The position numbers and the translations under genes were made by a program. From positions 434,001-498,000 of the forward strand of contig JBDWAL010000046.1 in NCBI GenBank assembly GCA_039978895.1: a DNA stretch of 64,000 nt, written 5' to 3'. The notes beneath the pieces were generated by a model. It did not search any database and had not been told where the DNA came from. It saw only the letters and a program-made list of their open reading frames with translations. The stretch is from Aliishimia sp039978895. Its GTDB lineage: Bacteria; Pseudomonadota; Alphaproteobacteria; Rhodobacterales; Rhodobacteraceae. Of the stretch, positions 1 through 8,426 are shown piece by piece (position 1 is the stretch's first letter; each line of letters starts with the position of its first letter).

Positions 1-426
1 AGCACGCATGACACACCGACGTTGCAAGGCTTTTGGCACGGCGAAGACATAGCACTTTGGCAGCGTGTTGGATGGCTTGGCGGTGGCGAAACGGCAGCGC
101 GCCACGCAGGCCGAGCCCGTCAACGGCAAAGCCTGCGCCGTGTATGTGACATTGATCCGATGGCCACAGCCGCGCAGATTTCTTACGCAGTTCAAAACAC
201 CCTTGCCCAAGCCCCTTCTGCCCTTTTGGCGGTGCAATTGGATGACGTATTTGGCCTAACGGATGCCCAAAACTTGCCGGGCACGATTGATGAACATCCC
301 AACTGGCGCCGAAAGTCACCTGTTCCAGTCGAAGAGTTTGCGCATCACGCCGACCTTCAATCCCTTGACGTGACAATGACACAAAATCACAGCAGACCCA
401 GCCGAAACGAGGATCCAGATGAGTAA
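1..426 (+). CDS. malQ: 4-alpha-glucanotransferase, C-terminal part (cut by window start)
   Basis: The reading frame is open from base 1 and encodes the last 141 residues of an amylomaltase, a GH77 enzyme that moves glucan segments between maltodextrins in the cytoplasm. The first visible residues, STHDTPTL, match the conserved GH77 block, and the PGTIDEHPNWRRK stretch near the end is the usual C-terminal signature of MalQ. The stop overlaps the start of the phosphoglucomutase gene by 8 bases, which points to co-transcription in a glycogen/maltodextrin operon. Catalytic residues upstream lie outside the window. The family assignment is firm; only completeness is unknown. Confidence 0.9.
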   Translation, partial: STHDTPTLQGFWHGEDIALWQRVGWLGGGETAARHAGRARQRQSLRRVCDIDPMATAAQISYAVQNTLAQAPSALLAVQLDDVFGLTDAQNLPGTIDEHPNWRRKSPVPVEEFAHHADLQSLDVTMTQNHSRPSRNEDPDE

Positions 427-2050
427 GATTACCAAGACATGCACTGCCTTTACGGACCAAAAACCGGGCACATCTGGCCTGCGCAAAAAGACCAAGGTCT
501 TTATGAAACCCGACTATCTGGAGACGTTTGTTCAGTCTATTTTCAACGCCATTGACGGCGTCGCGGGCAAAACCCTTGTGATTGGCGGCGACGGCCGGTT
601 CTTCAACGCACAGGCGATCCAGACAATTTTGCGCATGGCATCTGCGGGTGGCGCAAAACTGGCGATTGTCGGCCAAGGCGGTTTGCTCTCGACTCCGGCG
701 GCTTCAAATCTGATCCGAAAACGCAAAACTGATGGCGGCCTGATCTTATCCGCCAGTCACAACCCCGGCGGCATCGACGCGGATTTTGGCCTCAAGTACA
801 ACATCTCAAACGGTGGTCCTGCGCCTGAAAAAGTGACCGATGCCATGGTCCTTCAAACCCAGACGATCAGCGAGTATCACACGCTCGACACTGACGATAT
901 TGACCTCAAAGCCATCGGGACCGTGCAGCTTGAAGGAATGCAGATCGAAATCGTTGATCCGGTCGCAGATCATGCCCTGTTGATGGAAGAGCTTTTTGAT
1001 TTTGACGCGATCCGTGCGTTGATTGCAGGTGGCTTCACGATGAAATTTGACGCCATGCATGCGGTCAAAGGGCCTTATGCGACAACCATATTGGAAGGCG
1101 CGCTTGGCGCCCCCAAAGGAACAGTCCTCAACGGCGTGCCGTCTGAGGATTTTGGCAAAGGCCATCCTGATCCGAACCCGATCTGGGCCAAGCCTTTGGT
1201 CGATTTGGTTATGTCTGACGATGGTCCCGACTTTGCGGCCGCCTCTGACGGCGACGGGGATCGCAATATGATCCTTGGCAAAGGCACCTACGTCACGCCC
1301 TCGGATAGCTTAGCGATCTTGACCGCAAATGCACATCTCGCGCCGGGATATAAGTCTGGAATTGCGGGCGTGGCGCGCTCCATGCCGACGAGCCGTGCAG
1401 TGGACCGCGTTGCAGAGGCATTGGGCGTTGAATGTCACGAAACGCCAACCGGTTGGAAGTTCTTTGGCAACCTGCTGGATGCGGGCAAGGTCACCCTGTG
1501 CGGTGAAGAAAGTGCAGGAACAGGCAGTGACCATGTGCGCGAAAAGGACGGGCTTTGGGCCGTGTTGCTTTGGTTGAACATTTTGGCCGCGCGCAAGATG
1601 TCAGTGCAAGATATCTTGCAAGATCACTGGCAACGATACGGGCGCAACTACTATTCACGGCATGATTATGAAGCCGTCGCGAGCGAAAAAGCCAACGATC
1701 TGATGGGCAATTTGTTGTCCGAACTTGACGTGTTAGCGGGCAAAACATTCGGCGACATGCGGGTCGCAACAGCAGATCAGTTTTCCTATCATGATCCTGT
1801 CGATGGCTCGCACAGCCACAATCAAGGGGTCCGCATTTTCTTTGAAGGTGGCGAACGTGCCGTTTTGCGTCTGTCTGGAACCGGCACGGAAGGTGCCACG
1901 TTGCGCATCTACCTTGAGCGGTTTGAACCCTCAGACGGGCAGTTAGACATCGAACCACAGCACGCCTTGCAAGACGTCAAAAACGCAGTTCTGGAGATTA
2001 CAGATTTGGTGGCACGCACTGGCCGCACCCAACCCGATGTTGTGACTTAA
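419..2050 (+). CDS. pgm: Alpha-D-glucose phosphoglucomutase
   Basis: A 543-residue cytoplasmic enzyme interconverting glucose 1-phosphate and glucose 6-phosphate, linking glycogen or maltodextrin use to glycolysis. The phosphoserine loop reads SASHNPGG with the catalytic Ser near residue 113. The metal-binding loop DGDGDR is near residue 277, and the sugar-binding GEESAG block and C-terminal phosphate-binding RLSGTGTEG are both present. The length is normal for the long eukaryote-like PGM1 class rather than the shorter PMM/PGM class. Its ATG overlaps the malQ stop by 8 bases, so translation is probably coupled. No later gene follows on this strand for about 300 bases. Confidence 0.95.
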   Translation: MSKITKTCTAFTDQKPGTSGLRKKTKVFMKPDYLETFVQSIFNAIDGVAGKTLVIGGDGRFFNAQAIQTILRMASAGGAKLAIVGQGGLLSTPAASNLIRKRKTDGGLILSASHNPGGIDADFGLKYNISNGGPAPEKVTDAMVLQTQTISEYHTLDTDDIDLKAIGTVQLEGMQIEIVDPVADHALLMEELFDFDAIRALIAGGFTMKFDAMHAVKGPYATTILEGALGAPKGTVLNGVPSEDFGKGHPDPNPIWAKPLVDLVMSDDGPDFAAASDGDGDRNMILGKGTYVTPSDSLAILTANAHLAPGYKSGIAGVARSMPTSRAVDRVAEALGVECHETPTGWKFFGNLLDAGKVTLCGEESAGTGSDHVREKDGLWAVLLWLNILAARKMSVQDILQDHWQRYGRNYYSRHDYEAVASEKANDLMGNLLSELDVLAGKTFGDMRVATADQFSYHDPVDGSHSHNQGVRIFFEGGERAVLRLSGTGTEGATLRIYLERFEPSDGQLDIEPQHALQDVKNAVLEITDLVARTGRTQPDVVT

Positions 2051-2367
2051 CAGCGGGCCGCATTTAGATATTGACCCTCCCGTCAGAAACTGGGGGGCCG
2101 TTTGGAAACCACCCTACCAACCTGATCCCCTTAAATCCCAACCACTTGTCCGCGCGATCGTGAGCACCCGTTTCGCCGCGCGGGTTTCCAGATCAACAAC
2201 ATTAAAATCGAGGCTCGCGTCTGTCCGCAAATGGGCACCACAAGCGTCGATACGCATCTTCCTTCCAACATGACACATCTCCAAATTTCTTGGTTTGCGA
2301 GAATTGCAGTGCTAGCCTTTCCTTACGTCACCCAATTTTGGCGGCAACTTTTCAGGGAGGACTATGA
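2051..2367. other. Intergenic region after pgm
   Basis: About 317 bases without a convincing gene. An imperfect hairpin (CCCTCC at 2075-2080 with GGGGGG at 2092-2097, one T-G pair) may end the pgm transcript but has no T tract. A 47-codon minus-strand ORF (2114-2257) has no recognised relative and is not called. The final bases hold the GGGAGGA ribosome site of the next gene. Confidence 0.5.
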
Positions 2368-3531
2368 ATGAACGACCGTATGCGTTTTGGAATATTTTTG
2401 GCTCCGTTTCATAAACCCGGGATCAATCCCACACTTGCGTTGGAACAAGATCTTGAGCTGGTTCAATGGCTTGACCGATGTGACTATGACGAGGTTTGGT
2501 TTGGTGAACACCACTCTGCCGGATCCGAAATTTCCGCCAGCCCAGAGCTGATGATCGCCAGCGCAGCCCCCCGCACCCGTCGCATTAAACTTGGCACAGG
2601 TGTTGTGTCTGTCAGTTATCACAACCCGCTTTGGGTCGCCGAACGTATGGTTCAACTGGATCACCTGACCCGTGGTCGCGTCATGTTGGGGCTTGGCCCC
2701 GGATCGTTGCCGACCGATGCCGCAATGATTGGACTAAGCCAGAAAGACACGCGTGGTTTGTTGGCAGATGGGTTGGACATAATCACCCGGTTGTTGAAAT
2801 CCGATGAACCTGTGAATTTTGAAAACGAGCGTTGGGTTCTAAAAGATGCACGTCTTCACTTACGGCCCTATTCCAATTTCGACTTGGCGACAGCTGCTGT
2901 CGCATCCCCAACGGGGCCTAAATTGGCGGGCAAATACGGCACTGGCTTGATTTCCATTGGCGCGACAACGGCTGCTGGATTTGACGCGCTCGCCTTGCAT
3001 TGGGACGTGATGGAAGAAGAAGCCAAGCATCACAACCAACAGGTCAACCGCGCAGATTGGCGTCTGGTTGGAATGTGTCATATTGCCGAAACGGCCGAAC
3101 AGGCCCGCCGTGACGTCGAATATGGCATCGAACATTGGTTTAATTATTTCCAAGAAATTGCAGCCTTCCCGCAAATGTCGATGCCGGGCCAAAACGCCAA
3201 AGAGATGATCGACTTCATCAATGACAGCGGGTTCGGTGCAATTGGCACACCAGAGATGTGCAGGGCGCAAATTGATCGCTTGTGGAAGCAGTCCAATGGC
3301 GGATTTGGCGCGTATCTGATGCTTGCCCATAATTGGGCGAACTTTGATGCAACACGCAAAAGCTATGATCTGATTGCGCGCGAAGTTTTCCCTCATTTTC
3401 AAGGGCAACATTTGTCGACAATGAATGCAGCCGCACGTGCCCAGAAAATGCGGCCAGAGTTGGCGGAGATTCACGCCAAGGCCGTCGAAACGGCTCAGGA
3501 AAAATACGCGACGGAAAAAGAAGGCCGCTAA
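2368..3531 (+). CDS. LLM-class flavin-dependent monooxygenase (luciferase-like)
   Basis: A 387-residue protein of the bacterial luciferase superfamily, FMN-dependent TIM-barrel enzymes that oxidise diverse organic substrates. The N-terminus has the typical MRFGIF strand, followed by the DEVWFGEHHSAG block (around residues 40-52) common in limonene- and alkanal-type monooxygenases. The substrate cannot be read from sequence. The ATG at 2368 is preferred over an out-of-frame ATG at 2364, and both lie behind a strong GGGAGGA site. No partner flavin reductase is adjacent, so reduced flavin would have to come from elsewhere. The gene stands alone and ends in a strong bidirectional terminator. Confidence 0.85.
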   Translation: MNDRMRFGIFLAPFHKPGINPTLALEQDLELVQWLDRCDYDEVWFGEHHSAGSEISASPELMIASAAPRTRRIKLGTGVVSVSYHNPLWVAERMVQLDHLTRGRVMLGLGPGSLPTDAAMIGLSQKDTRGLLADGLDIITRLLKSDEPVNFENERWVLKDARLHLRPYSNFDLATAAVASPTGPKLAGKYGTGLISIGATTAAGFDALALHWDVMEEEAKHHNQQVNRADWRLVGMCHIAETAEQARRDVEYGIEHWFNYFQEIAAFPQMSMPGQNAKEMIDFINDSGFGAIGTPEMCRAQIDRLWKQSNGGFGAYLMLAHNWANFDATRKSYDLIAREVFPHFQGQHLSTMNAAARAQKMRPELAEIHAKAVETAQEKYATEKEGR

Positions 3532-3540
3532 GCGTTTGCG

Positions 3541-3580
3541 AAATAAGAGCGCCGCAATGTCACGATCGGCGCTCTTATTT
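3541..3580. terminator. Bidirectional rho-independent terminator
   Basis: A perfect 14-bp stem (AAATAAGAGCGCCG at 3541-3554 with its complement at 3567-3580) around a 12-base loop. The arms end in A-rich and T-rich flanks, so it can work on both strands. It sits between two convergent genes, the flavin monooxygenase and the SDR. Confidence 0.85.
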
Positions 3581-3595
3581 ATTCCTCGTTTTTGA

Positions 3596-4576
3596 TCAGT
3601 TTGCGTCGGCCAATAGCCGTTCACTGATGTCCCATAACTTTTCGGCGTTGGCATCATCGCATGCGTGCCCATCGACGCCAAAGTAACGCCCCATTGGACT
3701 GTCAGTTTCGGTCGGTGATGCAACCTCACAATCTTCGCAATAGACCCCTGATTTGCCGACCAACTTAGACGATGTCGCCGCCCAAACTGCCGTCGATGCG
3801 CCTTGCGCTGGTGTCTTGAAGCGGGCTTGCGCCAATTCGGACGGCTCCCCATCCTCGCCAAGCCACCCCAAAGCGATCATTTCTTCTTTAGGCAGGTGCC
3901 TTTGCAAAGGTGTGAAGATACCGCCGGGATGCACCGAAAACGCATGCCCCCCACTGTCTTTAAGCCGGCGCGACATCGCATTGGCAAAAAGCGCATTTGC
4001 CGTTTTGGCTTGTCCATAAGCTTGCCATTTTTGATACTCGCCTGTCTCAAATTGGATGTCGTCCCAACGGACATCGGACACCTTATGTGCGGTTGAAGAC
4101 AAAGCCACAACACGCGCGTCAGGTGTTGCTTTCAACAAGTCCATCAAACTTTGGGCCAGCGCAAAATGTCCCATGTGACAAATGCCAAATTGCGACTCCC
4201 AGCCCGGTCCAACACGCGATTCAGGAGACGCCATCACGCCCGCATTGTTGATCAAAAGATCAAGTTGCATATGATTTTCGCGCACCTCACTTGCGAACCT
4301 TTTGACAGAGGCAATATCAGACAGGTCCATTGGCGCGCTCGTAATATCGCCTTGGATACCAGCAAGGGCCTCAGCGGCCTTGGCCTGAGATCGAACAGGC
4401 ACAATAATTGATGCACCTTTCGCCGCCAAAGCGCGCACAGTTTCCAACCCCAAACCGCTATACCCGCCCGTTACGATCGCCGTCTTTCCGGTCAAGTCGG
4501 CACCAGCCAACACTTCAAGTGCCGTGCTTTTTGCATGGAATCCCGACTGGACCGCAACTTGATCTGACATTCCCAT
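3596..4576 (-). CDS. SDR-family oxidoreductase (retinol/protochlorophyllide reductase-like)
   Basis: A 326-residue short-chain dehydrogenase. It has the cofactor motif TGGYSGLG (36-43), NNAG (110-113), the catalytic serine near 160 and the YGQAK catalytic pair (Tyr187, Lys191). The length and the arrangement of the C-terminal half resemble the WW-oxidoreductase/retinol dehydrogenase-like branch, usually NADP-dependent and acting on carbonyl or alcohol groups. The substrate is unknown. The start at 4576 is backed by GGAAGAC just upstream; an in-frame ATG two codons later is possible. It is convergent with the monooxygenase and shares its terminator. Confidence 0.85.
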   Translation of the reverse strand: MGMSDQVAVQSGFHAKSTALEVLAGADLTGKTAIVTGGYSGLGLETVRALAAKGASIIVPVRSQAKAAEALAGIQGDITSAPMDLSDIASVKRFASEVRENHMQLDLLINNAGVMASPESRVGPGWESQFGICHMGHFALAQSLMDLLKATPDARVVALSSTAHKVSDVRWDDIQFETGEYQKWQAYGQAKTANALFANAMSRRLKDSGGHAFSVHPGGIFTPLQRHLPKEEMIALGWLGEDGEPSELAQARFKTPAQGASTAVWAATSSKLVGKSGVYCEDCEVASPTETDSPMGRYFGVDGHACDDANAEKLWDISERLLADAN

Positions 4577-4775
4577 TGTGTCTTCCTTTTGGTTGCCTCA
4601 ACGACGTTCGCGCCGTCTTTGTTGGGACCCTACCCGCACGAGAACCATTGGCAACCACGGCTATTGGGTGGCCGTGCTTGAACGCACCACAAAACACGCC
4701 ACACCACTCGAAACGGGGAACCCGGGACATTCTTGCCGTTTGATGCGTAAATTGGCACAAAACAACTGCGAACCC

Positions 4776-4789
4776 TTGCGTTTACGCAA
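4776..4789. promoter_or_regulatory. Inverted repeat upstream of the kinase promoter
   Basis: TTGCG-TTTA-CGCAA is a perfect 5+5 inverted repeat 12 bases upstream of the predicted -35 box. It could be an operator. Similar TTGCG/CGCAA half sites occur at 44092-44119. No known regulator is assigned. Confidence 0.3.
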
Positions 4790-4800
4790 TTTGCCCCCGT

Positions 4801-4828
4801 TTGTTTTAACGCCATTGTGAACTATAAT
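4801..4828 (+). promoter_or_regulatory. Sigma-70-like promoter for the hybrid kinase
   Basis: TTGTTT (4801-4806) and a perfect TATAAT (4823-4828) are separated by 16 bases and lie 38 bases before the start codon of the hybrid histidine kinase. Confidence 0.6.
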
Positions 4829-4866
4829 TGTCTTAAACACCGTCACGCCATCCACAGGACCCGCAG

Positions 4867-7158
4867 ATGTCACAAGCTCATTTCACCGATTATGAAAGCT
4901 TGCAGCCATTGCAATTTCTCGCGACGCCGATTTGGGTTTTTGATATCGAAGACCATACAATGTGGTGGGCAAACCAAGCCGGTATCGAGTTTTGGAATGC
5001 GTCCTCGCTAGAGGATTTATGCGCGCGTGACTTTTCCACTGACAGCGAAAATGTGCGCAGCCGACTGCGCCAAATTTCACACGATGAAGACGGTCTTGGG
5101 CATGTTCAAGACACATGGACCCTTTACCCACAAGGCCAAGCCCGAACCGTGGTCTTGTCGTTCAAACCTGTTCTGATCGAAAGAGGCAAACGCGCACTGC
5201 TTTTGGAGGTGAACCGCTCCATCGATGTGCAAGCCGATGAAGACACGATCCGCGTCTTAGAAGCTGTCAAAATGTCTGCCCTTATGGTCACCACCTTTTC
5301 CTTGGAAGGTCGGCTTTTGGCGCAAAATCCGGCTGCTCTGTCTTGTTTTGGCAGCAGTGCGCAAGAAGTGGAATACCTGACCGCGCGCGTCACAGACGCC
5401 GCAATGTCGCAGCGGTTGTTGGACGCCGTTATGAATGACGACAATTTCGACTGTGAAGCGACCGTTCAAACCAAACATGGTGAACGCGTGCACCGCATCT
5501 TTGGGCGACGCGGACGGGACCCGATTGACGGTGCTTTCGTTGCTGTGGTGAGCCAAGAAGACGTGACCGAACAAATCAAACTGCGCAACCAACTTCAAAA
5601 CCTCAATGAACAACTTGAATTCGAGGTGGCCGAACGAACCAAGAAGTTACGGTTTAGCGAAGAACGCTACGAACTTGCGACGCGCGCAGCTGCGATTTGG
5701 GACTGGCAAGAAGAAGAAAACCGGATGTATGTCTCTGAGAGATTTATCGAAGCACTTGGGTATGACAAAGACGCATTTTATCGAATTTTAACGGCGGAAA
5801 CCGCCCTAGGTTTCATTCATCCAGACGACATCGAAACCTACAAGACCGAACAAACACGGCACCTCAAAGAGAGCCCAGATCGTTTTGAAGTCGAAGTCCG
5901 GTTCTTGACCGTGGACGGGGACGCGCATTGGTTCCACTTCAGCGGAGTCGGGCTGACGGATGACAAAAACCGCGTTGTGCGATCCGTGGGATTGATGACT
6001 GATATTCACGCCCGTAAAACACTTGAGGCGTCCCTGTTCAAAGCTCAGCGTCTCGAAGCGGTTGGCCAGCTCACTGGTGGCATCGCACATGACTTCAACA
6101 ACTTGTTGACGGTGATTGGCGGGAATGCCGAATTGCTGGAAAGCGATGGCGAAGCGGATCGCGACCTCACCCGTGCGATCATTGAAGCCACCAGCCGTGG
6201 GGCAAAGTTGACACGACACTTGCTGGCATTCTCGCGCAAGCAAAACCTGATCCCGCGTGCGGTGGCCCTGTCAACGCTGATCGAAGACATGAGCACCACA
6301 ATGTTGCGCAGTTTGGGCGAGGAGATCGACGTGATTGTCGACGTACCTGACGGCATTTGGACTGTTTTCGCGGACCCCACACAAATCGAAAGCGCGTTGT
6401 TGAATCTGGCTTTGAATGCCCGTGATGCAATGCCACATGGGGGCCGGCTTACGCTTTCGTGCGAGAACGCCACCGCGTCGCGGTTCGAAGATTTCGAGGG
6501 GCTGTTGCCGGGCGACTATGTTCAGATCAAAGTGACGGATACCGGCAAAGGCATGGGCCCCGAAACCCTCGCGCGCGCATTTGAGCCGTTCTTTAGCACC
6601 AAGGGTGTCGGCCAGGGCAGCGGGCTTGGCTTGTCGATGGTGCATGGGTTCTCGCGTCAATCTGGGGGAGAGGCCAAAATCACAAGCGATCTTGGATCTG
6701 GCACATCTGTCACGATCTATTTGCCGCGCTCAGAGCAAGCCGCGCCGCAAAAAAGGCTAAAGGGTCAAACCCGGCTCGAAAAGGGTCAAAAGGAATTGGT
6801 GTTCCTGCTCGAAGATAACCCTGAAGTGCAACGCACTTTGCGCAATATGTTGGAGGCTCTGAATTACAGTGTTGAATATGCCTCCACGGCGCGGGCTGCG
6901 TACCAGCACCTAAAAACCATCCCCCAGCCGAAGCTCTACTTGTTGGATGTTGTTTTGCCCGGTGGCGAAAGCGGCGTTGATTTTGCAGAAAACATCCGCA
7001 AACAGCACCCTGACGCCAAGATCGTGTTTGTCTCGGGTTATCCACAGGACGAGTTGGAAAATGCCGAACCAATGGCCGCAAACCATGGTTTTTTGCAAAA
7101 ACCGTTCAGTGTGCGCGCTTTGTCAGACCTTTTGGGCACAATTTTCGACACCCGCTAA
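4867..7158 (+). CDS. Hybrid sensor histidine kinase with PAS domains and C-terminal receiver
   Basis: A 763-residue protein with no predicted membrane segment, so probably a cytoplasmic sensor. Reading along the chain: two PAS-like domains (about 10-110 and 130-235), a charged coiled coil (about 238-262), a third PAS domain (about 265-385, WDW start), a HisKA region with the phospho-accepting His408 in GGIAHDFNN, a HATPase with an N box near 510-525 and GTG/GSGLGL motifs, and a receiver domain with phosphorylatable Asp694 in YLLDVVLPGG. The receiver implies an internal phosphorelay. No dedicated response regulator or phosphotransfer gene is adjacent. The signal sensed is unknown. Confidence 0.9.
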   Translation: MSQAHFTDYESLQPLQFLATPIWVFDIEDHTMWWANQAGIEFWNASSLEDLCARDFSTDSENVRSRLRQISHDEDGLGHVQDTWTLYPQGQARTVVLSFKPVLIERGKRALLLEVNRSIDVQADEDTIRVLEAVKMSALMVTTFSLEGRLLAQNPAALSCFGSSAQEVEYLTARVTDAAMSQRLLDAVMNDDNFDCEATVQTKHGERVHRIFGRRGRDPIDGAFVAVVSQEDVTEQIKLRNQLQNLNEQLEFEVAERTKKLRFSEERYELATRAAAIWDWQEEENRMYVSERFIEALGYDKDAFYRILTAETALGFIHPDDIETYKTEQTRHLKESPDRFEVEVRFLTVDGDAHWFHFSGVGLTDDKNRVVRSVGLMTDIHARKTLEASLFKAQRLEAVGQLTGGIAHDFNNLLTVIGGNAELLESDGEADRDLTRAIIEATSRGAKLTRHLLAFSRKQNLIPRAVALSTLIEDMSTTMLRSLGEEIDVIVDVPDGIWTVFADPTQIESALLNLALNARDAMPHGGRLTLSCENATASRFEDFEGLLPGDYVQIKVTDTGKGMGPETLARAFEPFFSTKGVGQGSGLGLSMVHGFSRQSGGEAKITSDLGSGTSVTIYLPRSEQAAPQKRLKGQTRLEKGQKELVFLLEDNPEVQRTLRNMLEALNYSVEYASTARAAYQHLKTIPQPKLYLLDVVLPGGESGVDFAENIRKQHPDAKIVFVSGYPQDELENAEPMAANHGFLQKPFSVRALSDLLGTIFDTR

Positions 7159-7435
7159 GGACGCATTGAAGCGGTCAAAAGACCGAGAGCGCCCCGCCCC
7201 CGACATGTTTGAAAAGGGAATCGCGCCGCTGCCTGCACTCCGTGAAAATTTGAAATTTCTGTTTCAACACAGCGCAATGGATCGACACGATCGATATCCA
7301 AGGCTGGAATTCCATACCTTTTTGAATTTTATTTTCCAGCGTTAGAGCGATTTCGCGCCCCCTATACCCAATTTGGGAGATGTCGCAGGAGCCGCCAGCA
7401 AACAAGTTCGCCTCAACACTTTCAGGGACGACTCA

Positions 7436-7732
7436 ATGTTGAACGCCATCGGTGACATTACAACGCTAAGCATGCCTCAATTGATCGGGCTTGGTGGCTT
7501 TCTGATCTACATTGTTTTCTTTGCTGGCCTGCAGTGGGGCTGGCTTGATGGCAACTCGATTGCATTTTGTTTGGGCAATATCCTCGCGGCGTCATTGGTC
7601 GCGATTAGCCTGACAGCCGACTTCAATCTGGCCTCTGCACTTATTCAAGGCAGTTGGATCATGATCGGCCTAACGGGTTTGATACTTCGTTGGCTCCGTC
7701 CCACGACGCCGCACCACGGCACAACACAATAA
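7436..7732 (+). CDS. Small integral membrane protein (CBU_0592-like)
   Basis: A 98-residue, very hydrophobic protein with about three membrane segments. The tail pattern (FNLAS, then a helix ending GLILR) resembles the uncharacterised CBU_0592-type membrane family. The ATG at 7436 is chosen because AGGGACG lies just upstream; the frame stays open further 5' but without a good site. It is followed 56 bases later by another small membrane protein, so the two may share a transcript. Function unknown. Confidence 0.65.
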   Translation: MLNAIGDITTLSMPQLIGLGGFLIYIVFFAGLQWGWLDGNSIAFCLGNILAASLVAISLTADFNLASALIQGSWIMIGLTGLILRWLRPTTPHHGTTQ

Positions 7733-7788
7733 CGTTTCTATTTCCAAGTTCATTTCACCCGTTACCAATCATTTCCGGAGTTCCCTCC

Positions 7789-8241
7789 ATGCTCTTTTCA
7801 GATGCCACCGCGTACATTTTCGCCTTTGCCGCCCTGACCCTCGCGTTGGGATCTTTGCTGCTACTGATAGCGATATGTGCCTTGGGCAATGGCACACACG
7901 GTGCTGTTGGGGTTTCTCTGGGCGTTGCGTTTGGTGACATTGTCGGTGTTGTCGCAGTTTGCCTTGGGCTTGGCGTTTGGCTTCACGCCTCGCCAAAACT
8001 GCAAGAGATCGGACAGATCGCCTTGTTGCTGTACCTAGGCTGGCTCGCGTCCGAAACTCGGAATGATAAATTCTCTGTTATATCCAGTGCCCCTTCGAGC
8101 AAGAAAAGCCTGTTTGCGTCTGTGATCGCATTGGCCGCGCCTTTGCGCCATTTGGTGCGAAACCGACAGAATACCCCCCTCATCGACCGCATGTTGTCCA
8201 TCAGCTTGATGCTGACTGGCATGTGGATCGTGTTGGGTTAA
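7789..8241 (+). CDS. Shortened LysE-like membrane protein
   Basis: About 150 residues from the ATG at 7789, which sits behind CCGGAG. The first 100 residues resemble the N-terminal half of LysE/RhtB amino-acid exporters (helices with GVSLGVAFGD, then ALLLYLGW). The C-terminal 20 residues resemble the last helix of that family. The middle, where exporters carry the FLVNLLNPK region and two further helices, is replaced by a short polar link. At 150 instead of about 205 residues it may be a degenerate exporter or a repurposed small membrane protein. The reading frame is intact, so it is kept as a CDS. Confidence 0.6.
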   Translation: MLFSDATAYIFAFAALTLALGSLLLLIAICALGNGTHGAVGVSLGVAFGDIVGVVAVCLGLGVWLHASPKLQEIGQIALLLYLGWLASETRNDKFSVISSAPSSKKSLFASVIALAAPLRHLVRNRQNTPLIDRMLSISLMLTGMWIVLG

Positions 8242-8296
8242 CGACCTTGGGTCCAATCGGCGTTTCACTTCCTGTGCGCTGAAGGCTTCAAGAAAC

Positions 8297-8340
8297 ACTG
8301 CTGCCGATCATTTTGGTGATGTGAGGTGGTCGGCGGCAGT
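8297..8340. terminator. Possible hairpin downstream of the LysE-like gene
   Basis: An 11-bp stem with one T-G pair (8297-8307 with 8330-8340) and a 22-base loop. No T tract follows, so it is a weak terminator candidate or simply an mRNA hairpin. Confidence 0.3.
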
Positions 8341-8426
8341 GATCTCCTTTAGTCTGAAAGATACACTGTCGCGCCTGAGCGGCCCACAATAGGTACGCCT
8401 ACAGACAGCCGATTTGAGATCAACGC

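Noticed and set aside
2114..2257. 47-codon minus-strand ORF with AAGGAAG just before its ATG
   Set aside because: The ribosome site touches the start codon, there is no family resemblance and no neighbour logic, so it is too weak to call.
2860..3861. 333-codon open frame on the minus strand
   Set aside because: It lies antisense to the luciferase-like monooxygenase and runs into the SDR gene. Its translation is rich in Arg, Cys and His with no family pattern, a shadow of the real genes.
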